Positions 59,977 to 64,000 of a stretch of 64,000 nt of DNA are shown here, in pieces. Where the stretch lies: assembly GCF_958295425.1 (NCBI RefSeq), contig NC_081141.1, positions 12,263,500 to 12,327,499 of the forward strand. The letters run 5' to 3'. Position numbers and translations under genes: made by a program. Below the pieces are notes generated by a model. The model saw only the letters and a list, made by a program, of their open reading frames with translations, was not told where the DNA came from and ran no database searches. Each line of letters begins with the position of its first letter. Within the stretch, counting starts at the first letter, position 1. This DNA is from Solea solea. Lineage: Eukaryota; Chordata; Actinopteri; Pleuronectiformes; Soleidae.

Positions 59977-62040
59977 GAGCCAGATAAACATAAGAAGGGA
60001 TCCTCCCTGCTGTTGGAGCCTGTAATTAAGGTGGGCAGATCCTCAAAGGCTTTATTCAAAACTGACCGATCCCAGAAAGCATCTCAGCGTGTGTGGATTG
60101 CATCTATTTCATCCAGATGGTGACATAACTGCATAGCTGCGCTTTAACCAGATGAAACCAGCACCCTGTGGTATTTAAATGACTGTGTTGAATGTGGGTG
60201 TACTCCACTATTCTGTCTGACTACATGGCATGTCGTTTGTAATTTCATAGGAAGTCTCATTGCCCCTTATCTTGGCCCAACCCCCTTTGCAAAGAAGACT
60301 TGTATCGATATTATTGAATTAACACATTCAAATTTGAGTCTGTGCTTGTTAAAAAAAACTCACAGAGCAGTTAAACATCTTTAAAAGAAACTTTAAAAAA
60401 CGTAGTTTTCGGGGGAGGGGAGGGCGGGGGTGTCGGAAACCCAGACAGGAGTGTCTGGCAGCTTATAAAGACTCCACTTTAAGAATTTGCATGCTGCCAT
60501 GAGAACAATTGGCAGCTTGTCATTATAGTCAAATGTACGACGGTTGCACTTCACAGCGTTCTCCTTTAATTAATTGTGACCATGATTACGAATAACGTTA
60601 ATAGATTTAAAACCATTCTCAGTTCCAGCAATCATGATTTAATTAAGTACACTCAAGCAAACCGCTGTCAAGGCTGTTTCTTTTCACAGTTCTCCACAGT
60701 GTCTATACACTCCCCCATCTCACAGAGTTAACACTTCATGTTAACTTCACACTTCACTACTAACATTAAATCATTTCTTCCTTTGGCCATAACCTACAGG
60801 GCCTTGTATTGTATTGTATTTTTTTTTTTTTTAACTCAAAACCAGACAAACACAGCCAAAAGCATAACCATACTCGGTGCATGCTTAATTACAGGCTGAC
60901 TTGTTTCTCTTATTGCTTAGAGTGGCTTGATTTCTGCAGTGACGCCATGGCGTGGAGCATAAACAGCAACACCCGTGTGTGCTCATCAGGGTGGGCACTG
61001 GTGTAAACAACGCTGTTATGGGGCGAAGCCCGGCTGAACAATAGACGTGAGCAGGGGTCACACCCTGGGACAGCAGCCAGCTGCAGGGGGCGGTGGGTGG
61101 ATGTGTTTGCCAGTAACTCCTTCCCATCACACATTTCACTACCCACGATCCACTGGGGTGTTTGTATGGCCTGGAGCCTTCCCACACCCTTCAAACTCTA
61201 TCTCTTGCTCCGTCTCTTTCTGTGTCCATGTGGTTGTTTTGCAGTTCCACTATTGCGTTTCACACACGAGTTTCCTTCACTTGTTATTTAACATGTCAAG
61301 TTCCTCTTTGTTTTTGCGCAGTTATACGAACCACTCTGCCATATATCGTTATTCAGAAACTTCATTCTAAATTCTGCACACTAGTCGGCTCTTTATCTTG
61401 TGTGAGTGTGTACGAGTGTGCTGGGGTGCATGTACATCCTCGCCAACCTATCTAGAGATAAGGTTTACACCACTTTGAATGTACTTTTGTGTGTGTGTGT
61501 GAGAGAGAGAGAACAGGCAGTAAAATAGATTAGAGAGACTCCAGAGGTGCTCAGAAACACATAGACATCCCTGCAGCTGGATTATAGAAATAATCATTTT
61601 GTTACTGTGCAAAAATTTTAATTAATCCATCCACCATATAGTTTCTGCAGCAAATCTACCATTAATTAAGAGACATCAGAACAAAACCTCTGAGGCAAAT
61701 ACATAAATTGACCTAAATCCAACTATTGGAACAGAGTCTGTTGTTTGTCCTCTCCATAATTGTCTCAGGGTCTCTGTAAGCACTTTGTCAGCCCAGATAA
61801 GCACTGCTTTGTTAGTATAAATAAAGCTGACATATCACTCTTTTTGTTTCATGGGCCACAATTATGTAACTCTCACTGTACTGACAGACCAACAAACAAC
61901 AGTGACAACAGCAACTTAATGTCTCTTTTAAACCTGTTGATGCCGTTGTGTTGACTTTGACTGTAGAATCTTAAATCTGGGCTTAAATGTTATGAATCAA
62001 TAATTCCATGATAACTTTTGAGCATAATGTAAATCTAGTG

Positions 62041-62099
62041 ATCTGAGAGAAAACAAGACATCTGGGGAAATCTGACTTTGACCAATCACAGGGCAGTTC

Positions 62100-62131
<32 letters not shown>

Positions 62132-62230
62132 GGTCTAATAAGCTGTTATGTTTTCATGTCCCTTTTGTGGAAAAGTCACTTCTCAAGCTTTGGCAACAAC
62201 AGACTTTGAAAAAGACAGTCTACTGAGCTC
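62041..62230. repeat. Dispersed repeat, copy B
   Basis: ATCTGAGAGAAAACAAGAC, GGGGAAATCTGACTTTGACC and ACCAATCACAG correspond to the segment at 13836-14090. A (GA)n run (62098-62132) lies inside. Class unknown. Confidence 0.4.
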
Positions 62231-64000
62231 TCACTGATCAGTAGAGTAACTCCTACAGAGGATCATATCCTCGGCTTCATACATTAAGTCTTCATGCCAG
62301 ACACCTTAGTCATACTCCCCAGATGCAATCAGCTGACTTCCATCTATAGGTAAGGCTCCAACGACCACTGCCTTTCTAGATTAGAGTTTGACACGCTCAA
62401 AAAGGCTCTTTTATTGGGATTCCCTGCATTGTACTCACTGTTTGGCACAACATGCTGCTTGGCCAATCCCGGGAGCATCTAAAGAGCAGAGCCATCAGTG
62501 GCAAGTCTACGCATTATTCCATCTGTTGCAATAAATAGTATTTGCCCTTTTCAGTCATAAGAAGTGAGAAGACATATCATAGAATGTGCCAAATTCAATA
62601 GATTTCTAAACAGTAAAACAGGATATGATTCTACAGAGCTGTGCATGATGGTTGCTCGGTGATGCAACGTTGCACTAATGCAATACAGGGCTAAGCAGGA
62701 AGGTATCGAACCCACATTAACTCTTATTCATCATAACCTGACAGTCACTTCCTCTTACTTTGACGTCAGTATCACAGTTCGATGTGTGGTACACACACAC
62801 ACACATGTCCCCAAATTAAAATGTTGTTATGCATAATATAAACTTCATCCGACTTGCCCATCGTCAGACAATGATATGTCAATGTAAAAGTCAGACTGCC
62901 CTCTGGTGTTTATAAAAGCACATTACACACAAAAAACATGCACGCACTGGAAATACTTGTATGGCTAAAAACAACTTGCCATTAAAAAAAATACAGATAT
63001 TGGGATGTAAAGACATTTTTCTAATCACAAAAGAGCAACAAATAATTTATATATATAGAATTTGGTTCATGTCTCAATTGACATTGAATTGAGGAAAATC
63101 TTATCTGAATCTTTTTTGTTTTCCCCCTACACATTTTTCCCATTTCTTAAAGAACAAATGATTTAATTAAAATGATTTACTTTCAGGTGTTAAAGTTCCT
63201 AAAATATACTCATTGGTACAAAAGGTTAAACTGAACTGGGTCAAAGTTAAATTCATTGACCATTTTAAGACAGAAAGAATTAAGATTAAGAATCTATGGC
63301 TAAGCTTTACGATACAATTAAATGTACCTGCATTTAAAGTGAATTATCATTAGCGGTCCACACCTTTGGAATTACAGCCTTAAAGATAAAGGAACAGCAA
63401 ATGAGAGTTCTATTTAGATCTACTTAAGTTTATACAGTAAAGTAATGAGTACAGCATGGAAAACTGAAACTATATTTACTGGCGAGTGTTTTTGTGTCTA
63501 AGATATTTTTACGCTACTAGATCCTATACTGTTGTGTGTGTGTGTATACATGCAGTCGTGTAGGCTCTATGGAGTATCACACATACACTGTATATGAGCA
63601 TATGAGCCTCGGAGGGTGCATGAGGCCTGACAACCACACAATCAGCAGAAAACAAAATAAGTCTCACAGACGTCAAAGAAACACAGTCATGGTCAACCAC
63701 ATGTCTCTCCCTGACCATGTTCTCCAGTCATCCCTCTCTCCAACCTCAATCTTTTACATCTATGCTGCCACCCAACCACCGGGTGGCACATGTGGCAAAG
63801 TGTTGCACCATGTCAGCATATCTATGCATGCAAACCAAATATCTTTCTCTTTGAGACAAGTCCGAGTGACGTAGAGAGCAGCTTTTCTTTTGGGAATTTG
63901 GATGTTTGTGATTCGGCGCTGTGACGCATTGTTGTCCTGCTCAGAGAGATGATGTGTGTCCGCAGTCAGAAGCAATAAGAGTGATCAAATGAGAGGTTTG

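Larger units (their letters stand above)
57604..64000. other. Non-genic stretch to window end
   Basis: No recognised gene or exon. It contains short microsatellites (TA at 59736-59757, CA at 59955-59976, GT/GA near 61489-61511, GA at 62098-62132) and a dispersed repeat at 62041-62230. Open frames up to 112 aa lack domain features. Confidence 0.5.

Noticed and set aside
62690..62725. tRNA B-box-like GGTATCGAACCC
   Set aside because: No A box or cloverleaf stems at the right distance. I found no convincing tRNA gene in the window.

Overview
The window looks like nuclear DNA of a ray-finned (teleost) fish. Its genes are split by introns with GT..AG borders and lie far apart. The spaces between them hold AT-rich DNA, microsatellites and typical teleost mobile elements: a Ty3/gypsy chromovirus, a hAT-type MITE, L2-like retroposon pieces and RTE-like LINE tails. 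Gene order agrees: an SRRM3/4-type splicing-factor 3' end directly followed by hspb8 on the same strand matches SRRM4-HSPB8 of other vertebrates.

Layout. (1) 1-1436: last intron and last coding exon of srrm4 (+), truncated by the window edge. (2) 5.3-16.7 kb: complete hspb8 (+), three coding exons encoding 233 aa, with a TATA box, a perfect heat-shock element in the 5' leader and a long TE-bearing second intron. (3) 17.4-20.06 kb: a complete second small heat-shock protein gene (-), convergent with hspb8, four coding exons, 363 aa. It is an HSPB1-like alpha-crystallin protein with an unusual acidic tail of about 180 aa encoded by one exon. (4) 21.66-25.68 kb: a broken chromodomain-bearing Ty3/gypsy retrotransposon with both LTRs and a 5-bp target-site duplication, nested in an older repeat. 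(5) 25.8-53.3 kb: a gene-poor stretch with retroposon fragments, microsatellites, a 221-bp tandem duplication and a few weak exon candidates. (6) 53.39-56.2 kb: complete xbp1 (-), five coding exons, with the 26-nt IRE1 intron intact, both the XBP1u and XBP1s frames open, and a perfect ERSE upstream. (7) 56.3-64 kb: no recognised gene, but a 33-bp tandem repeat carrying TGACCTTT three times and a perfect 18-bp hairpin.

The genes share a theme of proteostasis: two ATP-independent small chaperones and the master transcription factor of the unfolded-protein response. This is probably inherited synteny rather than an operon-like system. I found no clearly new multi-gene system. The items most worth a second look are the long-tailed small HSP, the conserved XBP1u arrest peptide with its IRE1 hairpins, the NBRE-bearing tandem repeat upstream of xbp1, and two near-perfect hairpins in non-coding DNA. 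All identifications rest on reading the sequence and on recalled family features; no database search was run.
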